The notes under the pieces were generated by a model. The model worked only from the letters and a program-made list of their open reading frames with translations. It was not told the DNA's origin and ran no database searches. Of a stretch of 20,761 nt of DNA, positions 6,954 to 14,157 are shown piece by piece. This DNA comes from Pseudomonadota bacterium (lineage in GTDB: Bacteria > Pseudomonadota > Gammaproteobacteria > Burkholderiales > Burkholderiaceae). Within the stretch, counting starts at the first letter, position 1. Each line of letters opens with the position of its first letter. Location of the stretch: NCBI GenBank assembly GCA_021778935.1, contig JAJYBQ010000014.1, forward strand, positions 1-20,761. Direction: 5' to 3'. The translations under genes were made by a program, and so were the position numbers.

Positions 6954-8894
6954 ATGACCACCACCCAAGCCACCGCTGAAGCCCTGCAGTACCTCCCGCT
7001 GCACGCGCTGCGCATCGACGAACTCAACGCCCGCAAGGCCGAGCCGACCGACAGCGAGATCGACGAACTGGCCAGCCTGATCGCCTCGCAGGGACTGCTC
7101 CAGAACCTCACCGTGATCGCCTACGACCAGTCCCGGCGCGAGAAAGGCAAGGGCAAGCGCAAGGCCCAGGACTGCACCCACGGCGTGATCGCCGGCGGCC
7201 GTCGCCTGCGCGCGCTGCAGCGACTGGCACAGCGCGGCGTGCTGCCCGCCGATGAACAGATTCTGTGCAACGTAGTGCCGGTCGAGCAGGCCAGGGCGAT
7301 CAGCGTGGCGGAGAACTCGGGCCGCGCCGATATGAGCGTGGTCGACACCATTGTCGCCTTCGCCGACATGGTGAAGGACGGGGCCAGCGTCGAGGAAATC
7401 GCCGTGGCCTTCGGCATCGCGCCGATCACGGTCCGGCGTCGCTTGAAGCTGGCCAACGTGTCGCCGCGTCTGTTCGACCTGTTCCGCGCGGGCGAGATCG
7501 AACTCGATCAACTCCAGGCGCTCGCCCTTACGGACGACCACGCCCGGCAGGAAGCTGCGTGGGATGGCACGCCCGCGCATTCCCGGTATGCACACGTTCT
7601 GCACCGCCTCATTGTCGGCGACGGGGTGCCCGCCAGACTGGTGCGCTTTGTCGGCCTGGATGCCTACGAGCAGGCGGGTGGCGTGGTGCTGCGCGACCTG
7701 TTCTCCGGCGAAGGGGAGAGCGGCGTGGTGCAGGACGGCGCCCTGGTGCATTCCCTGGCCGTTGCTAAGATGGAACTGACCGCCGAGCAACTTCGCGCCG
7801 AGGGCCTGTCGTGGGTAGAGGTGCGGCCGATATTCGATTATTCGGACCGGCAGGATTTCATGCGCGCGCCCACCGCGAAGCGGGCCGCGACCGAGGACGA
7901 GGCGAAGGCGCTGGCCAACATGGAGACGCAGCAGGACGCGCTCGGCCAGCAGATCGAAGCGCTGTACGAGAGCGACGAGGACGGCGAGGACGCCGAGATC
8001 ACGGCGAAGATTGACGTCCTGGAGCAGCAGCAGAACGAACTCGCGGAACAGCGGGACGCCATCGAGGACGCGCTGCGCGTGACCGTCCCGGAGGCTGCGG
8101 CGCTGGCCGGGGCGGTGATCTACGTGACTGACAGCGGGCAGGTCGGCGTCGAGCGCCACCTGATTCGCAAGGCGGACCAGAAGGCGGCGAAGCAGGCCGT
8201 GGCGACGTTCGCCGCCGAGCAAGGGCAGGGGAGTGCGGCTGATGCCGAGGAAGGCAGCGGCCTGTCCGAAGCGCTGACGCGGCAGTTGACGGCACATCGC
8301 ACCCGCGCCCTGCAGGCGGCGATGATCGACCAACACCAGATCGCCCTGGCTGCGCTCGCGCATCCGATGATCCTGGACATGCTCTACGACCGGGGCGACA
8401 CGTGGAACGCTCCGAGGTCGGCCCTGGCGGTGAACGCCAAGGGTTGCGAGGGCCAACTGCGGGCCGTCGCCAGCGACTTGGGCGAGAGCCGCGCGGAGCA
8501 GGCTGTGGCCGCCGCGATCGAGGCCGCCGTGGGCGACCTCCCGAAGAACGCGGCCGACCTGCTTCCCTGGCTGCTCCAGCAGCCGCAGGACACCCTGGTC
8601 AAGCTGCTGGCTCTGTGCGCCTCGCTGACCATCGACGCCATCAGCGGCAACGGCGGCGCACACGCGGCCGACCCTCTGGCCAAGGCGGTCGGTCTGGACA
8701 TGGCCGACTGGTGGCAAGCCACCGGTCCCGGCTACCTCTCCCGGGTGCCGAAGGCGCTGATCGTCGAGGCGGTGACGGATGCCGGCATGGCCAAGGACGC
8801 CCAGGCCCTCGCCAAACTCAAGAAGGGCGAGGCCGTGGAGCGAGCCGCCGCGTTGCTGGACGGCAAGCGCTGGCTGCCTAGCGTACTGCGCTAA
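6954..8894 (+). CDS. Large ParB/Spo0J-family protein (second ParB of the element)
   Basis: This 646-residue protein begins with a ParB/sulfiredoxin-fold domain (about residues 12-120, with AGGRRLRAL at 80-88 in place of the usual GERR). A helix-turn-helix follows at about 145-167 (SVEEIAVAFGIAPITVRRRL). The rest is a long, mostly helical region with an acidic coiled segment near 310-365. ParB-fold domains can bind CTP and some have nuclease activity; which applies here is not visible. AAGGA lies just upstream of the ATG at 6954. Since parA-korB already covers partition and no ParA accompanies this gene, it probably has another role. Proteins of this size and type are common near oriT on conjugative elements; F-plasmid and IncN leading regions carry ParB-fold proteins, so an establishment function is plausible. 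Confidence 0.88.
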   Translation: MTTTQATAEALQYLPLHALRIDELNARKAEPTDSEIDELASLIASQGLLQNLTVIAYDQSRREKGKGKRKAQDCTHGVIAGGRRLRALQRLAQRGVLPADEQILCNVVPVEQARAISVAENSGRADMSVVDTIVAFADMVKDGASVEEIAVAFGIAPITVRRRLKLANVSPRLFDLFRAGEIELDQLQALALTDDHARQEAAWDGTPAHSRYAHVLHRLIVGDGVPARLVRFVGLDAYEQAGGVVLRDLFSGEGESGVVQDGALVHSLAVAKMELTAEQLRAEGLSWVEVRPIFDYSDRQDFMRAPTAKRAATEDEAKALANMETQQDALGQQIEALYESDEDGEDAEITAKIDVLEQQQNELAEQRDAIEDALRVTVPEAAALAGAVIYVTDSGQVGVERHLIRKADQKAAKQAVATFAAEQGQGSAADAEEGSGLSEALTRQLTAHRTRALQAAMIDQHQIALAALAHPMILDMLYDRGDTWNAPRSALAVNAKGCEGQLRAVASDLGESRAEQAVAAAIEAAVGDLPKNAADLLPWLLQQPQDTLVKLLALCASLTIDAISGNGGAHAADPLAKAVGLDMADWWQATGPGYLSRVPKALIVEAVTDAGMAKDAQALAKLKKGEAVERAAALLDGKRWLPSVLR

Positions 8895-8905
8895 GCGCGC
8901 GAGGG

Positions 8906-8955
8906 GAGGGCGTTGCCCTCTCGCCCACGCCGGCCGGCCCGTTTCACGGGCCGGC
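8906..8955 (+). terminator. Tandem hairpins after the ParB-like gene
   Basis: Two hairpins follow the stop codon in succession: GAGGGC/GCCCTC at 8906-8920 with a GTT loop, and GCCGGCCCG/CGGGCCGGC at 8933-8955 with a TTTCA loop. Neither has a T run, but the double arrangement right after the gene suggests a transcription end or bidirectional insulation from the oriT region. Confidence 0.55.
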
Positions 8956-9173
8956 GCTCTCCAGGGCTTCGCCCCGGCCGCGAGGCCGCCCCACATTTGC
9001 GCGCTACTCGCGGGAGTGGCCGGAGGCAGACGTACCTTATGTGCGCCTCTGCAATCAACGCGCAGGGCGCGTCGGCCGGCTTCGCCGGCGGCCTCTACAG
9101 ACTTGGATGCTGAGTCGCAGGCCCGCCGGGCGGGCCGTCTTAGCGCTAGTCGCGTTCCCCACCGGGCACGGCG

Positions 9174-9189
9174 TGGATTGTGCAATCCA
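9174..9189. promoter_or_regulatory. Operator-like palindrome A, copy 2
   Basis: TGGATTGTGCAATCCA, seven-base arms around TG, is identical to the core of 3392-3409. It lies 11 bases before the 9200-9250 hairpin and about 170 bases from the nick candidate, so the same DNA-binding protein may act at kfrA/sprT and at oriT/mobC. Confidence 0.62.
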
Positions 9190-9199
9190 TACCGTGGCC

Positions 9200-9250
9200 G
9201 GGGACAACCCGTCCTCTGCAACGCGTGGGCTTGCCGGACGGGTTGTCCCC
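9200..9250. repeat. Long perfect hairpin near oriT
   Basis: GGGGACAACCCGTCC (9200-9214) is the exact reverse complement of 9236-9250, with a 21-base loop whose ends GCAA (9218-9221) and TTGC (9231-9234) can extend the fold. It lies 108 bases to the left of the nick candidate, on the side that would enter the recipient first. Possible roles are a single-strand initiation or promoter structure, a transcription barrier, or an oriT accessory fold. Confidence 0.7.
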
Positions 9251-9318
9251 CGGTTCCCCCGTGGATAACGCGATGTCGTGAGCTGATCGAGCGCTAGCCG
9301 CATAACTCGTTTCGTTCG

Positions 9319-9333
9319 CTTGAAAATTTCAAG
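9319..9333. promoter_or_regulatory. Operator-like palindrome B, copy 2
   Basis: CTTGAAAATTTCAAG is identical to 3500-3514 and lies 24 bases from the nick core at 9358. Palindrome A lies to its left, as at the kfrA locus, so both sites occur in the same order in the two regions. Confidence 0.62.
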
Positions 9334-9357
9334 AAACGGCGGAGTGGTGTTGCTATT

Positions 9358-9401
9358 GCAGGATAGGCTGTCGCCGGTACTTGCAATGCCTTCGGCATTG
9401 C
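9358..9401 (-). other. oriT: Putative origin of transfer: IncP-like nick core with adjacent hairpin
   Basis: The minus strand reads CCTATCCTGC at 9367-9358, identical over ten bases to the RK2 nick region (CCTATCCTG|C; general IncP/MOBP core YATCCTG|Y). Cleavage would fall between the bases opposite 9359 and 9358. On the 5' side of the nicked strand a perfect hairpin, GCAATGCC-TTC-GGCATTGC (9383-9401, plus-strand reading), stands 15 bases away, as an accessory-protein inverted repeat does in RK2. The site lies 74 bases before mobC and the relaxase gene, the usual position for MOBP oriT. Confidence 0.74.
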
Positions 9402-9440
9402 TCTAGGCTGCGCGTAGCGCGCTCAGCTGTGTGTGACTGC

Positions 9441-10001
9441 ATGAACACCCCTCGTAAACGACCAACCCAAATCACGACTGACCTACAGGGCTTGAAGGAG
9501 CCCTGGATGGCCTGGTGCGCGGCGAACGGCGTCACCCCCAGTGAAGCAATGCGGCAAATCGTCTCCAAGCTGACCATGCCTAGTGCGACGGCTGCGGCCA
9601 GCGCGCCTAGCGTTCCCACCGCGAGCGAAGTGCGGCGGCCGCCGGGGCCGGGGAGGGCACGAAGGGAGATTCGCCTCACGGAAGATGAAGACTCCCTGGT
9701 CAGGCAACACGCGGCATCCACGGGCTACTCGGTCCAGCGTTGGATCGTCGCTCTGATTCGCGGTCAGCTCCGCAAGTCTCCCGACTTCGGGCAGCGAGAG
9801 CTCGAGGCGCTCGGTGAGTCGAACTACCAATTGCTGTCGATCGGCCGGAACCTCAATCAGATCGCCCGTGCCCTCAATGCGAATCCTGGGAGTAGGGCGG
9901 CCTACAACGAGGAGATCATCCACCAACTGCGCCAGTACATCGAGCGCCACACAAAGCTGGCTGCGCAGCTCATCGAGGCAAGCACACAACGCTGGCTCTG
10001 A
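9441..10001 (+). CDS. mobC: MobC-like relaxosome accessory protein
   Basis: This 186-residue protein fits the MobC/TraJ-type accessory family that binds oriT and helps the relaxase open the strands. The N-terminal part (about residues 1-45, with GVTPSEAMRQIVSKL) looks like a small DNA-binding fold. A variable Ala/Pro linker and a second region (REIRLTEDEDSLVRQHAASTG, near 75-95) follow. The C-terminal part has the typical MobC segment NYQLLSIGRNLNQIARALN near residue 132. The ATG at 9441 lacks a clear ribosome site; upstream in-frame TTG starts fall inside the oriT hairpin and are unlikely. The relaxase gene starts one base after its stop. Confidence 0.82.
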   Translation: MNTPRKRPTQITTDLQGLKEPWMAWCAANGVTPSEAMRQIVSKLTMPSATAAASAPSVPTASEVRRPPGPGRARREIRLTEDEDSLVRQHAASTGYSVQRWIVALIRGQLRKSPDFGQRELEALGESNYQLLSIGRNLNQIARALNANPGSRAAYNEEIIHQLRQYIERHTKLAAQLIEASTQRWL

Positions 10002-10002
10002 A

Positions 10003-11025
10003 ATGCCCAAGGCTCCGAAAACATACGTCGATGGCCTCCTGGTGAACTGGGCGGAACGCTGGGATTGGTCGCCCCAGCACCGCGTCGTTCCGAACAAGAA
10101 GACGCCGGCCGGCTTATGGCTGCGGCCAGCGGAATACACTCGTCCTTCGGTAACGCCGCTAGACGCACGCCGCAACCTCGCGGGGTTTGCGCGCAAGGTC
10201 CCGCAGGTGATGGTGAAGATCAGCGGGGGAGGGAAGGGGATGCGGCGGATTGTGGCGCATCTCGACTACATCACGCGAAACGGGCAGCTCCGCCTCGAGG
10301 ACGAACGTGGGGACGTGGCGAACGGGAGGGCAGACGTTCACGATCTCGCGGCGGTATGGGCGCAGGGGCGATTTCCGATTCCCGACGAAAGCACTCGGCG
10401 TGAGTCCTTTCACATCGTTCTTTCAATGCCGGAAGGGACCGAGGCGAACGGCGTCCTTAAGGCTGCACGTCGGTTTGCGGCTGCGCAGTTCGGGGAAAAC
10501 TTCCAATACGCGATGGCGTTGCACACGTTCGCCACCGACCCGGATCCGAAGCCGTCCCGGCACCCGCATGTGCACCTGGTGGTGAAGGCGCAAGGACGCG
10601 ACGGGATCAGGCTCAACCCACGGAAGGCGGACCTGCAAGACTGGCGTGAGGGCTTTGCCGCCGCTTTGCGCGAACACGGCATTGAGGCAATAGCGACGCG
10701 TCGACGGGGTCGCCTGCAACGCGAGAAAGGCGAGAGCCAGGCCGTTCGCCACCTCAAGGGGAGGGGAGTGACACCCAAACGGCTGGCGACCGAGGCCACT
10801 CAGCCGAAGGCGGTCGCGCGAGCGCGTGACAATGCATTGCGCGCGAAGAAGGATTTCGGCGCAATTGCGCGGGCGCTGGCTGCCTCCGAGGACCGTGCCG
10901 ATCGCGCGCTTGCACTCGATCTGGTGAAGCGTCTGAAGGAACTGAACGAACCGACGAGGACCGCGGATCGCCCGACGACACAGGACCGTGCGCGAGGGGA
11001 GGGCGGTAAGGCTCGGTCCGACTAA
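10003..11025 (+). CDS. VirD2-like MOBP relaxase
   Basis: This 340-residue protein should nick oriT and stay attached to the 5' end of the transferred strand. The core begins near residue 68 (VMVKISGGGKGM). The likely catalytic tyrosine is Y89 in HLDYITRNG, and the metal-binding histidine motif HPHVH is at residues 187-191, preceded by H174. A basic C-terminal part (about 225-340) follows. An extension of about 65 residues precedes the core. The ATG at 10003 is the first start after mobC and only one base separates the genes, so they are coupled. The protein is short and lacks the LPD7 and related C-terminal domains of many plasmid relaxases; these occur on a separate protein at 17657-19318. 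Its stop overlaps the end of fic by three bases, convergently. Confidence 0.9.
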   Translation: MPKAPKTYVDGLLVNWAERWDWSPQHRVVPNKKTPAGLWLRPAEYTRPSVTPLDARRNLAGFARKVPQVMVKISGGGKGMRRIVAHLDYITRNGQLRLEDERGDVANGRADVHDLAAVWAQGRFPIPDESTRRESFHIVLSMPEGTEANGVLKAARRFAAAQFGENFQYAMALHTFATDPDPKPSRHPHVHLVVKAQGRDGIRLNPRKADLQDWREGFAAALREHGIEAIATRRRGRLQREKGESQAVRHLKGRGVTPKRLATEATQPKAVARARDNALRAKKDFGAIARALAASEDRADRALALDLVKRLKELNEPTRTADRPTTQDRARGEGGKARSD

Positions 11026-11906
11026 CGGCCGCGGTCCACGTCGAGCGAGCGGGCTGGCGACGGCTGCTCGCGCGCAGGCCGGCCGAGCACCTGGCCGTTG
11101 TCGAGGCGGCGCACGATCTCGGAGTGCGCTTGTTTCAGATAGTGCGCCTGTGCCTTTTCGTTGTCCGGGTACTTCTCTTTGTAGGTCTCCCGAACGCCGT
11201 GAAGCACCGCATAGGCGTCGCGTAGCTCCGGATGCCGGCGTAATGCCTCGGCTTCGGACAACTGCTCAAATGCGATTGCACGGGAAGGGCGCACAGCTTG
11301 CGTGAAGATCCGCTTCAGTCCGGCCATGTCGCCGCGCATGCTGTCAGCACACGCCTTGTTCCACTGGTCTTTGCTGTTGTCGATTTTCGCGTTGTCCAGG
11401 TCGTAGCCGACCTGGCGCGCGAGTTGGGCCATGAATTCCCGCGTTGCCCGACCATTCCCTTCTCGGAACGGGTGCAAAGCGTTCCAGTCGCCGTAGTGCT
11501 CGGCGAACCGCTCCACGAAGGCGGCCTTGTCAAGGCCGCGCAGGAAGCTTTCCTTCGCCAGCCGGCCCGTCATGCGCGCCGCCTCGGTTGCGATGAACTC
11601 GGGGCGTGCGAACTGGCTGTTCACCTTCGCGATGTCGACCGTGCGCAGCTGACCTGCCCACTCGTACACATCTTGGAAGATATAGCGATGGACTTCCTGA
11701 AGCTGCTGCAGATCGAACTTCCCAGAACTCGGCTTTTCACGCAGCTCGGCAATGCGAGCTGCGGACTGCTCATAGTCGAACGCGCGCACGGCCTGCTCGT
11801 CGCGCAGTCCGGGAATGTTCTTGAGGACGCTGGTGCCCTGGTAGAAGTATGAGTCCCAGGCTCGTGATACGTCAGGCGGCACGATCCGTCTTGCGCTCGA
11901 GCTCAC
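11022..11906 (-). CDS. fic: Fic-family AMP-transferase toxin (VbhT-like)
   Basis: This 294-residue protein carries a complete Fic motif, HPFREGNGR, at residues 145-153, which transfers AMP from ATP to target proteins. The preceding helices (YFYQGTSVLKN, then IAELREKP) are typical of class I Fic toxins such as Bartonella VbhT. VbhT has a BID translocation domain; here there is instead a C-terminal part of about 90 residues with a helical region (HPELRDAYAVLHGV) and an Arg/Pro-rich tail. The GTG at 11906 is used, overlapping vbhA by 35 bases; a GTG at 11882 is also possible. Antitoxin-toxin overlap and order match known vbhA-vbhT loci. Its active site looks intact. Targets are likely bacterial, such as DNA gyrase for VbhT, but this is inference here. 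Confidence 0.92.
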   Translation of the reverse strand: MSSSARRIVPPDVSRAWDSYFYQGTSVLKNIPGLRDEQAVRAFDYEQSAARIAELREKPSSGKFDLQQLQEVHRYIFQDVYEWAGQLRTVDIAKVNSQFARPEFIATEAARMTGRLAKESFLRGLDKAAFVERFAEHYGDWNALHPFREGNGRATREFMAQLARQVGYDLDNAKIDNSKDQWNKACADSMRGDMAGLKRIFTQAVRPSRAIAFEQLSEAEALRRHPELRDAYAVLHGVRETYKEKYPDNEKAQAHYLKQAHSEIVRRLDNGQVLGRPAREQPSPARSLDVDRGR

Positions 11907-12069
11907 GTGCGCGATTGAGCGAATTGGTTCTCAGCTGATCGAACGACAGATCTCCGCGCACGGCACGCGCCGCGTCGCGAGCGAATTCTTCACTGGGCTC
12001 AAAACCCTCGACGCGACAGTTCGCGATCGCTTGCTTCATATTCCACCGGCGTTGTTCTTGACTCGGCAT
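11872..12069 (-). CDS. vbhA: VbhA-family antitoxin of the Fic toxin
   Basis: This 65-residue protein is the class I antitoxin for the Fic toxin. The inhibitory helix AIANCRVEGF (residues 14-23) supplies the glutamate E21 that blocks ATP positioning in the Fic site. The consensus is [S/T]xxxE[G/N]; here the glutamate and glycine are present but the first position is Asn17. The rest (FEPSEEFARDAARAVRGDLSFDQL) is typical of the family. The ATG at 12069 follows AAGGAG by six bases; an upstream TTG in frame lacks support. An extended -10 promoter lies about 37 bases upstream, so the pair probably has its own transcript. Confidence 0.88.
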   Translation of the reverse strand: MPSQEQRRWNMKQAIANCRVEGFEPSEEFARDAARAVRGDLSFDQLRTNSLNRARELERKTDRAA

Positions 12070-12105
12070 CTTGAACTCCTTTGCGATCAACGACTTGACA
12101 CCCGA

Positions 12106-12114
12106 ATTATACCA
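12106..12114 (-). promoter_or_regulatory. Extended -10 promoter of vbhA-fic
   Basis: On the minus strand the sequence reads TGGTATAAT, a perfect -10 hexamer with the TGn extension. No good -35 lies 17 bases upstream, which is normal for extended -10 promoters. It lies 37 bases before the vbhA start, giving a short leader, and allows toxin and antitoxin to be expressed independently of the upstream genes. Confidence 0.68.
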
Positions 12115-12162
12115 GCGGTCCCGCTCTCTGAGGGCGCTTTGCTCTTGACGGATGGCAGGCCA

Positions 12163-13512
12163 CTATGGCTGGTCGTCGCCTGGCTGCAGCTGCGCCCGCA
12201 GCTCCGCCGTGGTCAATGCAACCCGGGGCGCGAACTCGCCGAGGATCTGCGCCTTCAAGGCCGATTCGGGCATGAGGGCGAACAGCGGGCGGGCCCGCGC
12301 GACGGACGCTGCCCGGCCCTCGGCGCTGGACATGGCCAGCCCCTGGGCCAGGGTTTCCAGGAGGAATACCGAAAGGGGCAGGGCGCGGGCGACCTCCCGC
12401 TCGAAAGCCTCGGCGCTGTTGGCGCGAACGAAGGAATCCGGATCGTGCTCGGGCGGCAGGAACAGGAACTTGGCCCCGCGCTCGTCGGACACTAGCGGCA
12501 GCGCCGCCTCCAGGGCGCGCGCCGCGGCTTTCCGCCCGGCGGTGTCGCCATCGAAGCTGAACACCAGCTGGTGTGCCTGCTGGAACAGCTTGCGCATGTG
12601 CTGCGCGGTGCAGGCTGTTCCCAGGGTGGCCACGGCCTGCGGCACACCGTGCTGTGCCAGGGCGATGACGTCCATGTAGCCCTCGACCACCAGCGCGTAG
12701 CCGGCGCGCTGGATGGCCTTCCGCGCCTCGAACAAGCCGTAGAGTTCCTCGCCCTTGTGGAACAGTGCGCTTTCGGGCGAGTTGATGTACTTAGGCTCGC
12801 CCTTGTCGAGCACGCGCCCGCCGAAGCCGATTAGGTCTCCGCGGGCGTTGCGGATCGGAAAAACAATGCGGTCACGCAGCCGGTCGAAGCGGCGTGCGCC
12901 GGGAGCGCGCGTGGTGCCTGCCGCCTTGATGGTGGCGCGCTGTGCGTCGCGTGCCACCACCAGGCCGCTGCGCACCAAGACTTCGTCCGAATACTTGCGA
13001 AAGGCCGTGGCAAGCGCCTGGCGCTCGTCGGGCGCGTAGCCCAAGTGGTAGCGTGCAGCGACTTCGCCTGTCAGCCCGCGCCGGCGCAGGTAGTCGACGG
13101 CTCGTGCGCTGCACTTCAGGCGTTGCTGGTAGAAGCTCTCTGCCTGCAGCATCACCTCGCGCAGGACCTGATCCTGTGCGCGCGCCTGCTGCGCCTGGCG
13201 CGCCTGCTGCGGGCTGCGGTCGACCTCTGGGACGGCCAGGCCCGCGCGGCCGGCAAGATCGCGTACCGCGTCGACGAAGCCTACGCCCTCGGCCTCCATC
13301 AGGAACCCCAGGGCGCTGCCGTGTGCGCCGCAGCCGAAGCAGTGGAAGAACTGCTTCGCAGGGCTGACCGTGAAGGACGGCGTCTTTTCCTCGTGGAAAG
13401 GGCAAAGTCCCAGGTAGTTGGAGCCGGACCTCTTCAGTGTCACCCGCCGGCCGACGACGTCGACTACGTCGGTGCGGGCCAGCAGCTCCTGGATGAAGGT
13501 CGGGGGGATCAT
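12163..13512 (-). CDS. dnaG: DnaG-type primase lacking the helicase-binding domain
   Basis: This 449-residue protein is a bacterial DnaG-type primase. The CHC2 zinc ribbon uses C37, H40, C58 and C61. The catalytic core includes RFDRLRDRIVFPI near 207-219, the TOPRIM motif EGYMDV at 277-282 and FDGD at 319-322. Chromosomal DnaG is near 600 residues; here the protein ends soon after the core, so the C-terminal domain that binds DnaB is absent. Sequence flavour is betaproteobacterial. The ATG at 13512 starts at the conserved MIPPTFIQELL; a TTG further upstream only adds non-conserved residues. It may prime the transferred strand in the recipient, as plasmid primases TraC and Sog do, independently of host helicase. 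Confidence 0.9.
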   Translation of the reverse strand: MIPPTFIQELLARTDVVDVVGRRVTLKRSGSNYLGLCPFHEEKTPSFTVSPAKQFFHCFGCGAHGSALGFLMEAEGVGFVDAVRDLAGRAGLAVPEVDRSPQQARQAQQARAQDQVLREVMLQAESFYQQRLKCSARAVDYLRRRGLTGEVAARYHLGYAPDERQALATAFRKYSDEVLVRSGLVVARDAQRATIKAAGTTRAPGARRFDRLRDRIVFPIRNARGDLIGFGGRVLDKGEPKYINSPESALFHKGEELYGLFEARKAIQRAGYALVVEGYMDVIALAQHGVPQAVATLGTACTAQHMRKLFQQAHQLVFSFDGDTAGRKAAARALEAALPLVSDERGAKFLFLPPEHDPDSFVRANSAEAFEREVARALPLSVFLLETLAQGLAMSSAEGRAASVARARPLFALMPESALKAQILGEFAPRVALTTAELRAQLQPGDDQP

Positions 13513-13591
13513 TCGTTGGTAATCGACTTGGCTTGACGGTTGAGGGGCCGCACAACCGCCAACCAAACAATTCGTGCATCTTTACTTCGCA

Positions 13592-13650
13592 GGAAGATCT
13601 TCCAGGGAATCGCCCTTTCAAGGACGTTACACAATTTTACATAAGATGTA
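13592..13650. promoter_or_regulatory. AT-rich control region upstream of dnaG with small palindromes
   Basis: The 165-base gap between the membrane gene and dnaG has an AT-rich core. It includes a perfect 12-base palindrome, GGAAGATCTTCC (13592-13603), and an inverted repeat TACAT-AAG-ATGTA (13638-13650). -10-like sequences such as TATACA occur on the minus strand, but no convincing -35 pairs with them. A regulated dnaG promoter is likely somewhere here. Confidence 0.4.
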
Positions 13651-13677
13651 TATGCTTCGTTTCCGATCCTGGACCGG

Positions 13678-14103
13678 TTACAGCTCCTCAAGCCACTTGC
13701 CGGCAACGTATGCAGCCACCGAAAGAATCAAAACCCCTGCGAGCATCACCCAGGCATGCGCATACCACGGCAACTGATTCCCGCCGAATTGACTCAGATC
13801 GAAGCCCGCTTCGTTCACCGGATTGTCGGCCCGGTAAATGAGTAGCGGCGCTGCAACAGTTAATGCCGCCGGCGCCAGGAGCGGAAACACACGAAATATG
13901 GACCATTGTCTCAACCACACCAACAATGCCGCGATCACGACCCAGGCGATCGCAAGTTCGCCCATGGTTTCCAGGGTGTCCAGATTAATTCCCCAACTCG
14001 CCGCGAGTGCTTTGAGCTTGAAGTACACATATGCAATAACCAACGCCATGACGATCGCGAGAAGAATCGCCATGTCCGCATCGCCGCGGCTCCTCTTTTG
14101 CAT
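13678..14103 (-). CDS. Four-helix integral membrane protein, unknown function
   Basis: I do not recognise the family. The 141-residue product has hydrophobic segments at about residues 11-29, 47-63, 70-88 and 117-135, with a polar loop between the last two (DNPVNEAGFDLSQFGGNQLPW). The ATG at 14103 is preferred because GGAGA lies about six bases upstream; earlier in-frame starts lack ribosome sites. It follows the secreted-protein gene by 54 bases in the same direction, so the two may form an operon. A role at the cell envelope such as entry exclusion would fit its place among transfer genes, but nothing in the sequence proves it. Confidence 0.75.
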   Translation of the reverse strand: MQKRSRGDADMAILLAIVMALVIAYVYFKLKALAASWGINLDTLETMGELAIAWVVIAALLVWLRQWSIFRVFPLLAPAALTVAAPLLIYRADNPVNEAGFDLSQFGGNQLPWYAHAWVMLAGVLILSVAAYVAGKWLEEL

Positions 14104-14157
14104 GTTCTCTCCACTCATGTAACGGACTTTTTTCAATTTCGCTCGGCGTGCCGAAGG

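Larger units (their letters stand above)
8956..9357. other. Non-coding oriT-proximal region
   Basis: No gene is supported here. The block carries short GC hairpins such as GCCGGC-TTC-GCCGGC near 9075-9086, palindromes A and B, the strong 9200-9250 hairpin and one DnaA-box-like sequence (minus-strand TTATCCACG at 9260-9268, one mismatch from TTATCCACA). It adjoins the putative nick site and probably forms part of the functional oriT region. Confidence 0.6.

Noticed and set aside
6771..9221. 816-codon open frame on the minus strand opposite the ParB-like gene
   Set aside because: It is the antisense shadow of a clear ParB-family gene in high-GC DNA; its composition is Arg/Gly/His-rich with no recognisable domain or ribosome site.
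9260..9268. DnaA-box-like sequence as a sign of a replication origin
   Set aside because: It is a single copy with one mismatch, without iterons or a replication protein gene nearby; a chance match is likely.
12095..12100. Perfect TTGACA on the plus strand as a promoter
   Set aside because: No -10 lies at a suitable distance and no plus-strand gene follows.
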